A stretch of 62,772 bases of DNA from Luteolibacter sp. (lineage in GTDB: Bacteria; Verrucomicrobiota; Verrucomicrobiia; Verrucomicrobiales; Akkermansiaceae), in the NCBI GenBank assembly GCA_030696085.1, contig JAUYNL010000049.1, positions 1 to 62,772 on the forward strand, given 5' to 3'. This document shows, piece by piece, positions 25,602 to 34,410 of the stretch; within the stretch, counting starts at the first letter, position 1; every line of letters starts with the position of its first letter. A program made the position numbers and the translations under genes. The notes beneath the pieces were generated by a model that saw only the letters and a list, made by a program, of their open reading frames with translations, had not been told where the DNA came from and made no database searches.

Positions 25602-26243
25602 ATGAAACTGAGCAAACTGATTGTATTATGCGTGTTGGCAAGTGCCGGATCGTCATTCGGTGCTTCCGGCATCTTCGGTTCCTACATCAATGTGACGTCG
25701 AGCAACCACGGCAACATCCCGATTTGGTATGATGCGCAAGCTCCTGGCGGTGGACGCGCCAGCGATCCGACGGACTTCAGCGGATTCGCGTTCGGTTCGT
25801 TCAACCCCGGTGCGGGCGGCGTTTTGAATCTCACCGGTGGTGAGGTGCTGACTTTCAAGAACGGAGGCTCGGACGTGACCGGAACCACTCTGAATTACCG
25901 AATTTATACGGCGGGTTTCCCCACAGGATCTCACAATCCGGTCAATATTGGCTTCACTGCGGACGCGACTTTTGCCGATGCCGCCGGAACTAGCTACACG
26001 GGGACAGGCGATCAGAAATGGTCGGATTCATCCTTGTGGAATCCGGTCAACCTTCTGAGCGGGCTGACGCCGGGTGACTACGAGATTGATATTTATCTAG
26101 AAGCCGCCTCTACGGACGGCACCCTTTTCTCGAACAACGGAGGCAGCAACTACAAAGCCACCTTCACCGTGGTTCCCGAGCCCTCCGCGGCGCTCCTGGG
26201 TGGTCTCGGCGCGCTTGCTCTGCTGCGCCGCCGCCGGATCTGA
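25602..26243 (+). CDS. PEP-CTERM exosortase-target protein (tandem copy 2)
   Basis: A 213-residue paralogue of the preceding gene: signal peptide to about residue 20, mature part starting ASGIFGSYINV, and the ending FSNNGGSNYKATFTVVPEP followed by a hydrophobic helix and RRRRI. The start ATG 25602 lies 46 bases after the first copy's stop, so both genes are probably on one transcript ending at the terminator at 26267. Relative to copy 1 it has an insert near residues 30-60. Function beyond surface or matrix attachment is unknown. Confidence 0.88.
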   Translation: MKLSKLIVLCVLASAGSSFGASGIFGSYINVTSSNHGNIPIWYDAQAPGGGRASDPTDFSGFAFGSFNPGAGGVLNLTGGEVLTFKNGGSDVTGTTLNYRIYTAGFPTGSHNPVNIGFTADATFADAAGTSYTGTGDQKWSDSSLWNPVNLLSGLTPGDYEIDIYLEAASTDGTLFSNNGGSNYKATFTVVPEPSAALLGGLGALALLRRRRI

Positions 26244-26266
26244 TCTGAGCGATTGATTGATTTGTC

Positions 26267-26304
26267 AAAACCCGGTCGGCCCCGTGCCGCCCGGGTTTTG
26301 TTTT
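26267..26304 (+). terminator. rho-independent terminator after the PEP-CTERM pair
   Basis: AAAACCCGG (26267-26275) pairs with CCGGGTTTT (26291-26299), with further GC-rich pairing in between, followed by GTTTTG. It is 24 bases after the stop of the second PEP-CTERM gene. Confidence 0.8.
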
Positions 26305-26309
26305 GGCTC

Positions 26310-26424
26310 TGTAGCGGCGGTCTGAGACCGTCGCAAACTGGCTCTGAGGCCGGGATGTGAGGGCAAGCCAATGAAAAAACTCTGCGCACCTCATTGGCAT
26401 CGACGCTCATAGAGCGCCGCTACA
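26310..26424. repeat. palindromic intergenic element with nested inverted repeats
   Basis: TGTAGCGGCG (26310-26319) and its exact complement CGCCGCTACA (26415-26424) bracket about 95 bases. Inside, GCCAATGA (26367-26374) pairs with TCATTGGC (26391-26398), and GTCTGAGAC forms a small palindrome. It fills the space between convergent genes. The TCTGAGACCG core recurs near 12860. This looks like a REP- or MITE-like dispersed element. Confidence 0.5.
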
Positions 26425-26437
26425 ATCATCTCATTGG

Positions 26438-27364
26438 CTACAGGCCGCGCAGCTTTTTCTGTTGCTCGATCCACTCGCGGTCCTCGTCGGAGAGCTGTTT
26501 CTCGTGGGTGCGGCTGCGGGTGCCGTCGGGCTCGATGAGGATGAGCGTGCCTTTGGAATAGGAAACCAGTCTGGCGAAGACCTTGCGCTCACTGCGGTCC
26601 CGCCATTCGCGGTAGCCTTTTTTCTCCAGCGCCGAGCGCCAGCCCTGATAGGCGTGCGCGGATGCGGCCTCGCCCTGTTTGATGAGGCCCCAGGTATAGT
26701 CGGCATCGCCCCGCTTGTAGCCGCGATAGCGGCCGATCACCTCGCCGCCGGGGTTGAGCATGATCAGCACCGGATAACCGAGGATCTTGTACTGCTTTTT
26801 CATGCGGGTGACATAGTGCTTCAGGTCCACCATGCGGCTTTCCTTGTCGCCGAGCGAAAGATCCGGATCGTCCACCGAGACATTCGCATCGACCCGCAGG
26901 CGGATGAGTTTTTCCGCGGCCCAATTTTCGAAATCCGGCGTGGAGAGGAGCTCCTGGCTGAGCGCCTTGCACATCGGGCTGCGTGCGGAATCGGTGAACC
27001 AGATGAGCAGCGGCTTGCCCTCGCGGGCGGCACGGCGTCTGGCGATGATTTCGCTTTGCTCCCACGGCCCCCGGCGTTTCGGTGCGGAGGAGAGCAGGGT
27101 GGAAAGCTCGGGCAGGGTGGCATCGGGGTTGTCCGGATCGGTGAAGACGATGTCCTCCTCCGGGGTGAGTGAAACCGGCGGACTGTCTGGAGCGACGGCG
27201 GGTGTGCCGGCATCGCGGGGACCTGCCCGCATCTGGGGAGGGATGCTGCTGCCGCCCGACGGAAGTCCCTGGCTGATGGGGCGCGCGGGCTTTCCGCCAA
27301 GGCCGATTTTCGCACAGGAAACCAGGGCCATCAGAGCGAGCAAACAAGGGAGAAAAAGCCTCAT
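26438..27364 (-). CDS. lipoprotein with thioredoxin fold and C-terminal SHD1-like domain
   Basis: A 308-residue protein with a lipoprotein signal (LVSC, Cys17), a Pro-rich linker, a thioredoxin-like domain (about residues 100-225; LLIWFTDSARSPMCKALSQE, then YPVLIMLNPGGEVIGRYRGY) and a C-terminal segment (about 250-305; VFARLVSYSKGTLILIEPDG, then LSDEDREWIEQ) resembling SHD1, a domain common in PVC-group secreted proteins. The usual CxxC is replaced by SPMC, so a redox role would need the single Cys. It ends in the convergent repeat region and lies 27 bases downstream of the next minus-strand gene. Confidence 0.7.
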   Translation of the reverse strand: MRLFLPCLLALMALVSCAKIGLGGKPARPISQGLPSGGSSIPPQMRAGPRDAGTPAVAPDSPPVSLTPEEDIVFTDPDNPDATLPELSTLLSSAPKRRGPWEQSEIIARRRAAREGKPLLIWFTDSARSPMCKALSQELLSTPDFENWAAEKLIRLRVDANVSVDDPDLSLGDKESRMVDLKHYVTRMKKQYKILGYPVLIMLNPGGEVIGRYRGYKRGDADYTWGLIKQGEAASAHAYQGWRSALEKKGYREWRDRSERKVFARLVSYSKGTLILIEPDGTRSRTHEKQLSDEDREWIEQQKKLRGL

Positions 27365-27391
27365 CGGATGAATCTGCGACAGGACCAGCGC

Positions 27392-28447
27392 TTATTCCTT
27401 CAAACGGACCGGAGTGCCGCAATGGGTGCAGCGGAACCAGCGGAACAGCAGGATGTGGATGCAGAGCGGGAAAATGTATCCCAAGCCGGGAACCCGGTGC
27501 GCCCGCGTGTTTTTCAAGTGGGACCGGTGTCTGAAAAGACTCCCGCCGCAGATCCGGCAGGATCCGCTGAGGTCCCACATCAGGTAGAAAACTCCGAACA
27601 GCGGCAGAATCAGCGGAAATGTAATCAACCAGCCGGGAACCCAGGAGAAGTGCTGCGGTATTTCGCCCGAGAGCAGCAGCAGCAAGGCGGAAATCACGGC
27701 GATCGGCGTGAAAATGAGAACCAGCAGAGTCACCAGCGCGCCGGCCATGATCGAATATGGGTGGCTGTGAAGTACTCCGCGGATGTACCAGCGGGACTGT
27801 GGATTGCGCCCTTTGTTGGTGCTGGTGCGGGGTGCGCGAAGCAGGGCCACGCGGTCATTCGCGGGCGAGACCTTGACGGAGGCCACCTTGAGCATGGGCT
27901 CGCCGAGGTCGTCGGTGGAGCGCAAGCGGGTGGTATCGATCTCCAGACGCGGGTTTCCGGATTCGGCGAGCCGGACATAGTTTCCAGTCACCGCAGGAGC
28001 TTTGGCATTTCTGTTTTCGGGCAACCGCCGTCCGGTTTTCACGTCCAGATCCCCGGAGTAGTGGTTGAGCAGGATGGCCGGAGGAATGGCCGATACCGCA
28101 AGCTGGTTCGCCATCAGGAGGCGGGCTGGCAGCGGAATCGCGAAAGGGGCGGTGGCCAGCATCGAGACCACCTGCGGTGACTGTTCGTAGTTGACGGGCA
28201 TCAAGGGAGGCCCCGCCGGCTCTTCAACGATTCCGGCGATGTCGCGGGCCGACATGATCCATTTCTCAACGGACACACGGGATGGCGGGCGCTTGGAAAG
28301 CTGGAGAACCGAGTTCGCACGCTCCAACTCGCCGAGCAATTCATCGGCCCCGGCTTTGGCGAGCGACTCAACTTCCAGAAAACCAGCGGCTTCGAGCAAA
28401 TCGAGCGCTGATTTTCCAATCCCGGGAATGCAGGTGAGGCCGCTCAT
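27392..28447 (-). CDS. membrane protein with N-terminal HhH-like domain and C-terminal zinc ribbon
   Basis: A 351-residue protein. Residues 1-70 (CIPGIGKSALDLLEAAGF) resemble the helix-hairpin-helix-like DUF4332 domain. Two membrane helices follow near residues 228-250 and 262-285. The C-terminal part has paired cysteines (CRICGG and CTHCG) that fit a zinc ribbon, separated by a further hydrophobic stretch. ATG at 28445-28447 is chosen to start directly on the DUF4332-like domain. The gene lies downstream of the EF-G gene on the same strand. Function unknown. Confidence 0.6.
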   Translation of the reverse strand: MSGLTCIPGIGKSALDLLEAAGFLEVESLAKAGADELLGELERANSVLQLSKRPPSRVSVEKWIMSARDIAGIVEEPAGPPLMPVNYEQSPQVVSMLATAPFAIPLPARLLMANQLAVSAIPPAILLNHYSGDLDVKTGRRLPENRNAKAPAVTGNYVRLAESGNPRLEIDTTRLRSTDDLGEPMLKVASVKVSPANDRVALLRAPRTSTNKGRNPQSRWYIRGVLHSHPYSIMAGALVTLLVLIFTPIAVISALLLLLSGEIPQHFSWVPGWLITFPLILPLFGVFYLMWDLSGSCRICGGSLFRHRSHLKNTRAHRVPGLGYIFPLCIHILLFRWFRCTHCGTPVRLKE

Positions 28448-28516
28448 GTTTCCACTGTCGAATCGCAATTCTAGTGGAGGATCCCATGTTGGCAAGGCTT
28501 CATGCCCGCGCCCGGC

Positions 28517-30601
28517 TCACTCTTCCTCGGCCTTGCTGCGGCCGTGTTCGGCGAGGATTTTCTGCTCCATTTCGCGCGGCACGTCCTCATAGCGCTCGAA
28601 CTTTTCCTTGTGCCGCCCACGCCCGGCAGTGATGGCACGGAGCTGGTTGGAATACTGGTAGAGCTCGGCCTGCGGGACCTGGGCGACGACGACCTCGAAG
28701 CGGCCCTCGGTTTCCATGCCCATGATGCGGCCGCGGCGGCCTGATAGATCGGCGAGCACCCCGCCGACGGCGTCGGACGGGACCTTGATGCGCAGTTCCA
28801 TCACCGGCTCCAGCAGTTTCGGCCGGGCCATAAGGAAGGCCTCGTTGAAGGCGGCCTTGCCGGCGATCTGGAAGGCGATGTCCTTTGAGTCCACCGGGTG
28901 TTGCTTGCCATCGTAGAAATCCACCTTCACATCGGTGACGGGGAATCCGCCGTAAGGTCCGGCGGCACAGGCGGTCTGCACGCCTTTTTCCACCGAGGGC
29001 ACGAACACACGGTCCACATTACTGCCGACGAGTGAATGGGTGAAGAGCACACCGCTTTCAGAGGGCAGCGATTCGATGCGCATCCACACTTCGGCGAACT
29101 GGCCGGCGCCTCCGGTTTGTTTCTTGTGGCGGTGTTTCGACTCGCCGCGGCCGGAGATGGTGGCGCGGTAGGAAACGCGTGGCTCCACCAGTTCGACATC
29201 CACGTTGAACCGGCGCTTCAGCTCCTCCGCCATGATCTGAAGTTGCAGCCAGCCCTGGCCGGAAACGATCGTCTGGCCGATCTCCGGATCGAAATGATAG
29301 TCGAAGGTGGGGTCCTCCTCACGCAGGGAGGATAGGCCTTCGCCGAGTTTGTTGAGGTCGGCGCGGGACTTCGCCACGAGCGCGCCGCGGGTGTTGGGCG
29401 CGGGAAACTCGACGACCTGCAGGGTGACCTGGCGGGCGGCGGCGCAGAGCGTGTCGCCCGCGCGGGTGGCGCGCAGTTTGACGACCGCGCCGATGTCGCC
29501 AGCGTGCAGGGATTGCACCGGCTCCCGGGCGGAGCCGTTGACACGGTAGAGCTGGCCGACCCGCTCGGTTTCTCCGCGGTTGACGTTGATGAGTTCCGAT
29601 CCGGAAATCACATCGCCGCTGTAAACACGGAAGAACGAGAGATTGCCGACATGATTCTCGTGCATCGTTTTGAAGACGTAGGCCACGGTCTGGCCATCGT
29701 TCAGGGCCACGGTGACATCACGACCGTTACCGTCCTGCGCGGCCACGGTCGCGCGGTCCACGGGCGACGAGCCATACTTCGCGATGAAATCCAGGACGCG
29801 GCAGACACCGACGTTTTTCAGGCCGGAAGTGGCGTAAACGGGCACCACCAGGCCCTTTTGCACCGCGGCGTGGACATGCGCGCGCAGGTCCTCCTCGGTG
29901 AGCGTGCCCTCCTCGAAGAATTTCTCCAACAAGGCGTCCTCGGACTCCGCCACCATGTCGATCAACTGCCGGTGCAGCTCGGTGACCCGTTCCTTGAGCG
30001 CCCCCTCGGCGGGTTTCTCCTCGTATTTTCCGCTGCCATCGGCGGCGAAAGTGATGACGTCCGAGCGCATCACATCGAGCACGGAACTGAAGCCCGGACC
30101 CTCGTCCACCGGCAGGGTCATCGGGAAAACCCGTGCTCCATAGTGGTCGCGCGCTTCTTCCAGAATCTCGTCGAAACGCGTGCGCTCGCGGTCGAGCTGA
30201 TTGATGACGAGGAAGCGCGGAATGTCATAGTCCGCCGCCGCCGCCCATAACTCGTCAGCCCCGGTTTCCACGCCGTTCACACCGCTGATGACGATCATCG
30301 CGGAGTCCGCGACGCGCAGCGCGCTGAGCGGTTCACTGAGGAAATCCGGCGTACCGGGGCTATCGATGAGGTTGAGTTCACGACCCAGCCATTCCTCGGC
30401 GATCACGGTGGCGTGGATCGACTGCTGGTGCTCCTTTTCATCCGCATGGAAATCAGAAACGGTATTGCCCTGCTCGATGGTTCCGGCACGGTTGATTTTC
30501 CCGGCGCAGACGAGCATGGCCTCGCAAAGCAGGGTCTTGCCGGTGGAGGCGTGGCCGGTCACGGCAACATTACGGATTTCAGGAGCACGGAAGTCTTTCA
30601 T
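28517..30601 (-). CDS. EF-G-like translation GTPase, second type (EF-G2 class)
   Basis: A 694-residue EF-G paralogue with all EF-G domains. G1 is GHASTGKT (16-23), G3 is DSPGTPDF (from residue 80), where EF-G normally has DTPGH with the catalytic histidine, and G4 is NQLD in place of NKxD. The domain IV segment RHKKQTGGAGQFAEVW is typical of the EF-G2 group. By family these proteins bind the ribosome with weak or altered GTPase activity; their role is not settled. It is divergent from gluQ over a 269-base region that otherwise holds no gene. Confidence 0.85.
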   Translation of the reverse strand: MKDFRAPEIRNVAVTGHASTGKTLLCEAMLVCAGKINRAGTIEQGNTVSDFHADEKEHQQSIHATVIAEEWLGRELNLIDSPGTPDFLSEPLSALRVADSAMIVISGVNGVETGADELWAAAADYDIPRFLVINQLDRERTRFDEILEEARDHYGARVFPMTLPVDEGPGFSSVLDVMRSDVITFAADGSGKYEEKPAEGALKERVTELHRQLIDMVAESEDALLEKFFEEGTLTEEDLRAHVHAAVQKGLVVPVYATSGLKNVGVCRVLDFIAKYGSSPVDRATVAAQDGNGRDVTVALNDGQTVAYVFKTMHENHVGNLSFFRVYSGDVISGSELINVNRGETERVGQLYRVNGSAREPVQSLHAGDIGAVVKLRATRAGDTLCAAARQVTLQVVEFPAPNTRGALVAKSRADLNKLGEGLSSLREEDPTFDYHFDPEIGQTIVSGQGWLQLQIMAEELKRRFNVDVELVEPRVSYRATISGRGESKHRHKKQTGGAGQFAEVWMRIESLPSESGVLFTHSLVGSNVDRVFVPSVEKGVQTACAAGPYGGFPVTDVKVDFYDGKQHPVDSKDIAFQIAGKAAFNEAFLMARPKLLEPVMELRIKVPSDAVGGVLADLSGRRGRIMGMETEGRFEVVVAQVPQAELYQYSNQLRAITAGRGRHKEKFERYEDVPREMEQKILAEHGRSKAEEE

Positions 30602-30870
30602 AAAATCGGGTGGATGGATTGGGGTTGTTTGAAAAAAGATCGCTTTGATCCGTTACCATTAGGCGCATCCCGGCCCGGGGCGTCAACCATTGCGGAGAGC
30701 GCCGCAAATCGAAGCGCGTCTTTCGGCAAAATCCGGTCACCCTTTCGGGCCTCGCAACACGCACGTTCCGAACTCCCTGCGGGCTCTTGCCAGGAAACCC
30801 GGGATGGCATCATGAGACTGCTCCTCAATCCGTGCTTTTCCTCGCATTTGCGACCTGCGAGAACCCACAC

Positions 30871-31746
30871 ATGATCGTCCGCACGAGGTTCGCACCCAGC
30901 CCCACCGGGCGGCTGCATCTCGGCCATGTCCTCGCTGCGAAGGTCGCCCATGATCTCGCCCGCCGGGAACCGGGCGGCTGTTTCCTCCTCCGCCACGAGG
31001 ACATCGACGGCCCCCGCGTGCGCGAAGAGTTCTATCAGGGCATCGAGGAGGACCTGGAATGGCTCGGCCTTGATTGGGACGAAACGCCGCTCCGCCAGAC
31101 CACACGCAGCGCCGCCTACGAAGCCGCTCTTTCGAGGCTGCGCGAAAACGACCTCGTCTATCCGTGTTTCTGCACCCGCCGGGAAATCCAGGCCGAACTG
31201 GCGGTCATGGCCGCCGCCCCGCACACGGCGCAAGGCCCTGTCTATCCAGGAACCTGCCGGAATCGATCCCATCACGAACAACAGCAAAAACTCGCCGCCG
31301 GAACACCCCACGCATGGCGGCTTGATGCCGACAAAGCCATCTCCATCACCGGCCCCCTCGCCTTTCATGATCTGCGCCTCGGCAACATCGCGGTGATCCC
31401 GGCCCTGCTCGGCGATGTGGTGCTCGCACGCAAGGACATCGGCAGCGCCTATCATCTCGCCGTCGTCGTGGACGACTCCTTCCAACATATCACCCACGTC
31501 TCCCGCGGCGAGGACCTGCTCGCCTCCACCCATGTGCACCGCATCCTTCAGTGTTTGCTAGATATGCCGGAGCCAGTCTATCTGCACCACCCGCTGGTGC
31601 TCGATGAACACGGAAAGCGCCTCGCCAAGCGCTACGCCGCGCTTTCCATCGCCGCGCTGCGCGAATCCGGACTCACTCCCGCCGAGGCGCTCGCCAGGAT
31701 CGATGCGGAGCTCAATGAAACATGGTGCCCGCATTCGTCCGCGTGA
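30871..31746 (+). CDS. gluQ: glutamyl-Q tRNA(Asp) synthetase
   Basis: A 292-residue truncated GluRS-like enzyme that attaches glutamate to queuosine in tRNA(Asp). The HIGH-type motif reads GRLHLGHV; the KMSKS loop reads GKRLAKR. The zinc site typical of GluQ is intact: CFC, then YPGTC. The anticodon-binding domain of true GluRS is absent, as expected. ATG 30871 gives the standard start directly before RTRFAPSPTG. The 3' end overlaps tatD, on the other strand, by 35 bases. Confidence 0.9.
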   Translation: MIVRTRFAPSPTGRLHLGHVLAAKVAHDLARREPGGCFLLRHEDIDGPRVREEFYQGIEEDLEWLGLDWDETPLRQTTRSAAYEAALSRLRENDLVYPCFCTRREIQAELAVMAAAPHTAQGPVYPGTCRNRSHHEQQQKLAAGTPHAWRLDADKAISITGPLAFHDLRLGNIAVIPALLGDVVLARKDIGSAYHLAVVVDDSFQHITHVSRGEDLLASTHVHRILQCLLDMPEPVYLHHPLVLDEHGKRLAKRYAALSIAALRESGLTPAEALARIDAELNETWCPHSSA

Positions 31747-32494
31747 GCCGTGCCAGCTCCTCCGGCATGATGCCGAGCGCGGTGGCGAGAGACTTGCCGA
31801 TGGCCGGGAGATTGGCGGGATGATTGTGTTTTTGCGGCAGCACATGGCTGATGACCTCCTCCGGCGGAAGCATGTCCGGCGCATCGGATTCTAACAGAAT
31901 TCGCGCGCGAGGAAGCTGGCGGAAAACCTCCAGAACCGCGGCTTTCCGCGCATGCAGGAAATATCCGGAAAACGAGAAATACGCACCCAGCGGCAGCAGG
32001 CGGCGGGCGATCTCGATAGATCCGCCGAACGAGTGCATCAGAAAACGCGGCGGCGGCGGGCACTCGGCGAAGGTTTCAAACAAGCCCCCCCAGGCCTTGA
32101 TGCAGTGGATGGTGAGCGCGCGATGCATCCCACGGGCGAGCCGCACTTGATCGAGAAACACCGGACGCTGGATCTCAAGGGGCGGCGACTCAACCCACTG
32201 GTCGAGCCCGCACTCGCCGATGGAGGCCGTGGGATGCTTTTCCAACAGCTTCACCAAGCGTTCCTGCCAGCCGTGCGTCGCCGTATGGGCCCTCCACGGA
32301 TGGATGCCGAAAGCCGGTGAAATGAAATCCGGATGCGCGAGCGCCAGCGCCTCAACCGCCGGCCAGTCCGCCTCACAGGTGGCGTTGACCACACAATGGC
32401 CGACTCCCGCATCCCGCATCCCGGCGATGATGTTAGCTGACCCGCCAAGGCGCGGGTCCTGCAAGTGATTGTGGCTGTCCGTCCAGAGCTCCAT
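31712..32494 (-). CDS. tatD: TatD-family metal-dependent hydrolase
   Basis: A 260-residue TIM-barrel hydrolase of the TatD DNase family. Metal ligands are in the expected motifs: DSHNHLQD at the N-terminus, GECGLD, the histidines in LTIHCIKAWGG and LMHSFGG, and LESDAPD near the C-terminus. TatD proteins have 3'-5' exonuclease activity and are linked to DNA repair. It is distinct from the EboB-type paralogue at 13166. It starts 11 bases downstream of the LolA-like gene's stop region on the same strand, so these may be co-transcribed. Confidence 0.88.
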   Translation of the reverse strand: MELWTDSHNHLQDPRLGGSANIIAGMRDAGVGHCVVNATCEADWPAVEALALAHPDFISPAFGIHPWRAHTATHGWQERLVKLLEKHPTASIGECGLDQWVESPPLEIQRPVFLDQVRLARGMHRALTIHCIKAWGGLFETFAECPPPPRFLMHSFGGSIEIARRLLPLGAYFSFSGYFLHARKAAVLEVFRQLPRARILLESDAPDMLPPEEVISHVLPQKHNHPANLPAIGKSLATALGIMPEELARLTRTNAGTMFH

Positions 32495-32505
32495 GGGTCC
32501 CGGAT

Positions 32506-33228
32506 TCAGCGCAGACCGCGCGGGCCGGCTTTTTTCGGGCTGTCAAAGGTCACATCGGTGATGGAAATACGCCGGCCGGTGGCGGGATCGTGGGTGGCCA
32601 CCTGCATCTTGCGCAAGGTCCAGGTGTCCTTGGCGATCTGCATCACATCCTCCACTTGGAACTCCTTGACCAGACCGCCGTTTTTGTCATGGCCGCGGAT
32701 TTTCATGAAGGCTCCGAATTTGCGATGCACCCAGACATAGACCACCTCGTAGCGACCCGGCGCGGAGCGCGGCTTGTCGATGCGGATCTTGTAACATGGC
32801 TGCCCGCCGACATCCTCCTCGCCTTCGAGTTTCGGATTCGGCCAGTAAAAGAAACGCATCGCCAAATCCTCATAAGTGAGGTCCGTGCCAGCGATGGGGG
32901 TCACCAGTTTTGCGGCTGCGAAAGCACGGGTCTTGCCATCGACCATCTCAAACAGATTGAAGGTGGCATCCCCGATGCGCATGTGGAAAACCTGCCAGGG
33001 ACCCTTGTTTTCCGAGAACTGGAACTGGATGTCCTGCCCCTTGAGAAACAGCGTGACCGGCGTCTTCTGACTACCCCTGCGGAGATTGCCGCTCAGTCCT
33101 TCGTCGAGTTTGGTGAGCGTGGCCGACATTCTCGCCCCTTCGAGAATCGTTTTGGCATCGGGTGCCTGGGCGGCGGCCGCGATGCTGCCTATCAGGGAAA
33201 GCGCGGCGACAATTGGTTTGAAATTCAT
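32506..33228 (-). CDS. outer membrane lipoprotein-sorting-type periplasmic protein (LolA-like)
   Basis: A 240-residue exported protein with a signal peptide (cleavage after AAAAQA, about residue 21). The mature part is a LolA/LolB-like beta-barrel type seen in proteins annotated outer membrane lipoprotein-sorting protein: QPCYKIRIDKPRS, VVYVWVHRKFGAFMKI and a closing DVTF. It would act in the periplasm carrying lipids or lipoproteins. ATG at 33226-33228 starts the signal peptide; the longer frame upstream is rejected. It precedes tatD on the same strand. Confidence 0.65.
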   Translation of the reverse strand: MNFKPIVAALSLIGSIAAAAQAPDAKTILEGARMSATLTKLDEGLSGNLRRGSQKTPVTLFLKGQDIQFQFSENKGPWQVFHMRIGDATFNLFEMVDGKTRAFAAAKLVTPIAGTDLTYEDLAMRFFYWPNPKLEGEEDVGGQPCYKIRIDKPRSAPGRYEVVYVWVHRKFGAFMKIRGHDKNGGLVKEFQVEDVMQIAKDTWTLRKMQVATHDPATGRRISITDVTFDSPKKAGPRGLR

Positions 33229-33395
33229 GGTTTGAGAATGGACGAATCGCCGGCTTGGACAAGCCTCGCCATGATTTCCTTCAAAAAAGCGGCGGCGGAT
33301 CCGAATGTTTTTTAAAATCCACCCCTTTTGAGGCTTGATGATCCGGGGGCGGGTGAATTGGATGGGCACGACGCACGATGCGCCACCCTCCCTCC

Positions 33396-34388
33396 ATGAG
33401 CCTTCGCAAGCAGCTATCCGATATCCTTCCCGCATTGCTTCCGGCAAACCCTGCCGAAGCGATCAAAGGCACCGAGTTGATTCGCCTCACACGCTTGCAA
33501 CTGACAGGCAACTATTCCGACGCATCACTGAGGTATCATTTCTCCATCATGTCCTGCGATCCGGCCTCGCCCATCGCCAAGGTGGAAAAAGGCCAGGGTT
33601 ACTACCGCCGCAGCGCTCCCCTGCCAGCCCTCTCCGGCGCACAGGAGCTGTACGCACTCACCCAAGGCCGACTGGAGGATCTCAATACCGTGGATCAGGA
33701 CCTGGTGGACAATGCGATGCTGCGTATCCGCAAGTTCCGCGCCGTGGTCACCCGCTATTACGAAATCAACGGTCGCTTCCCCTTCGCCTTCCGCCAGGCT
33801 TTCGCCAAGGAATCCCCTATCAGCAATCTCTGGAAATATCCCGAATTGGTGCTCGTCGATTGGGAAACCGGCGGCTCGCCGGACGAGGAAATGTCGCTCG
33901 ATGAAACGATGCTCGCCTTCAAGCAGCGCCTCGGCATCGCCCCATTCCGCCTCCACGCCGCACGCCTGCGCATCCAGCCATCGCTGCAGACCTATCGCGA
34001 GGATTTCTATCAGACCCTGGCGGTCTCGATGTGGTCCCAAGGCGGAGAACTCATCTACGCCGCGCCGATTCAGGACGAGGCGCTGGCCGACAGCCTGCGC
34101 CGCCTGAGCGCCGCCTTCGGCGTCGGCGTCATCTCCTTCGGCCTCACGGCCGATGCCTTGGATGAGCTGCCGCGCCCGGCCAACATCCTCAACGCCCATC
34201 CCCGCGAAACCGAGGCGATCATGGCCAAGCTCGACATCAACCGCATCGCCGCGCCCAAATCCCGCCCGCAACTCGACTGGACGGAACTCGGCTCCCTGCG
34301 CAACGAATCTGAAGAAGCCGAAAAACTCGTCCAGTGGCTCACCCGTTGCATCGACGAACGCCGCGCAGAGGCCTTCAAGGACGATTGA
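33396..34388 (+). CDS. unknown protein with N-terminal winged-helix-like region
   Basis: A 330-residue soluble protein. The N-terminus (IKGTELIRLTRLQLTGNYSD then SLRYHFSIM) looks like a winged helix with a following YYRR wing. The central and C-terminal part alternates strands and helices (FYQTLAVSMWSQGGELIYAA, then LRRLSAAFGVGVISFGL) in a way reminiscent of restriction-endonuclease-like folds, but no PD...ExK catalytic residues are evident. ATG 33396 (MSLRKQL) is chosen over the ATG at 33378. I do not recognise the family; the regulatory or DNA-related role is inference. Confidence 0.6.
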   Translation: MSLRKQLSDILPALLPANPAEAIKGTELIRLTRLQLTGNYSDASLRYHFSIMSCDPASPIAKVEKGQGYYRRSAPLPALSGAQELYALTQGRLEDLNTVDQDLVDNAMLRIRKFRAVVTRYYEINGRFPFAFRQAFAKESPISNLWKYPELVLVDWETGGSPDEEMSLDETMLAFKQRLGIAPFRLHAARLRIQPSLQTYREDFYQTLAVSMWSQGGELIYAAPIQDEALADSLRRLSAAFGVGVISFGLTADALDELPRPANILNAHPRETEAIMAKLDINRIAAPKSRPQLDWTELGSLRNESEEAEKLVQWLTRCIDERRAEAFKDD

Positions 34389-34410
34389 CCCTACGTGTCT
34401 CTGGTAATAG
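34385..34410 (+). promoter_or_regulatory. putative rpoD promoter
   Basis: TTGACC (34385-34390) and TGGTAATAG (34402-34410) followed by GTCCGCCGCC closely match the element upstream of the L,D-transpeptidase gene at 4477. The -35 box overlaps the stop codon of the preceding gene. If used, rpoD would have a leader of about 315 bases. Confidence 0.4.
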
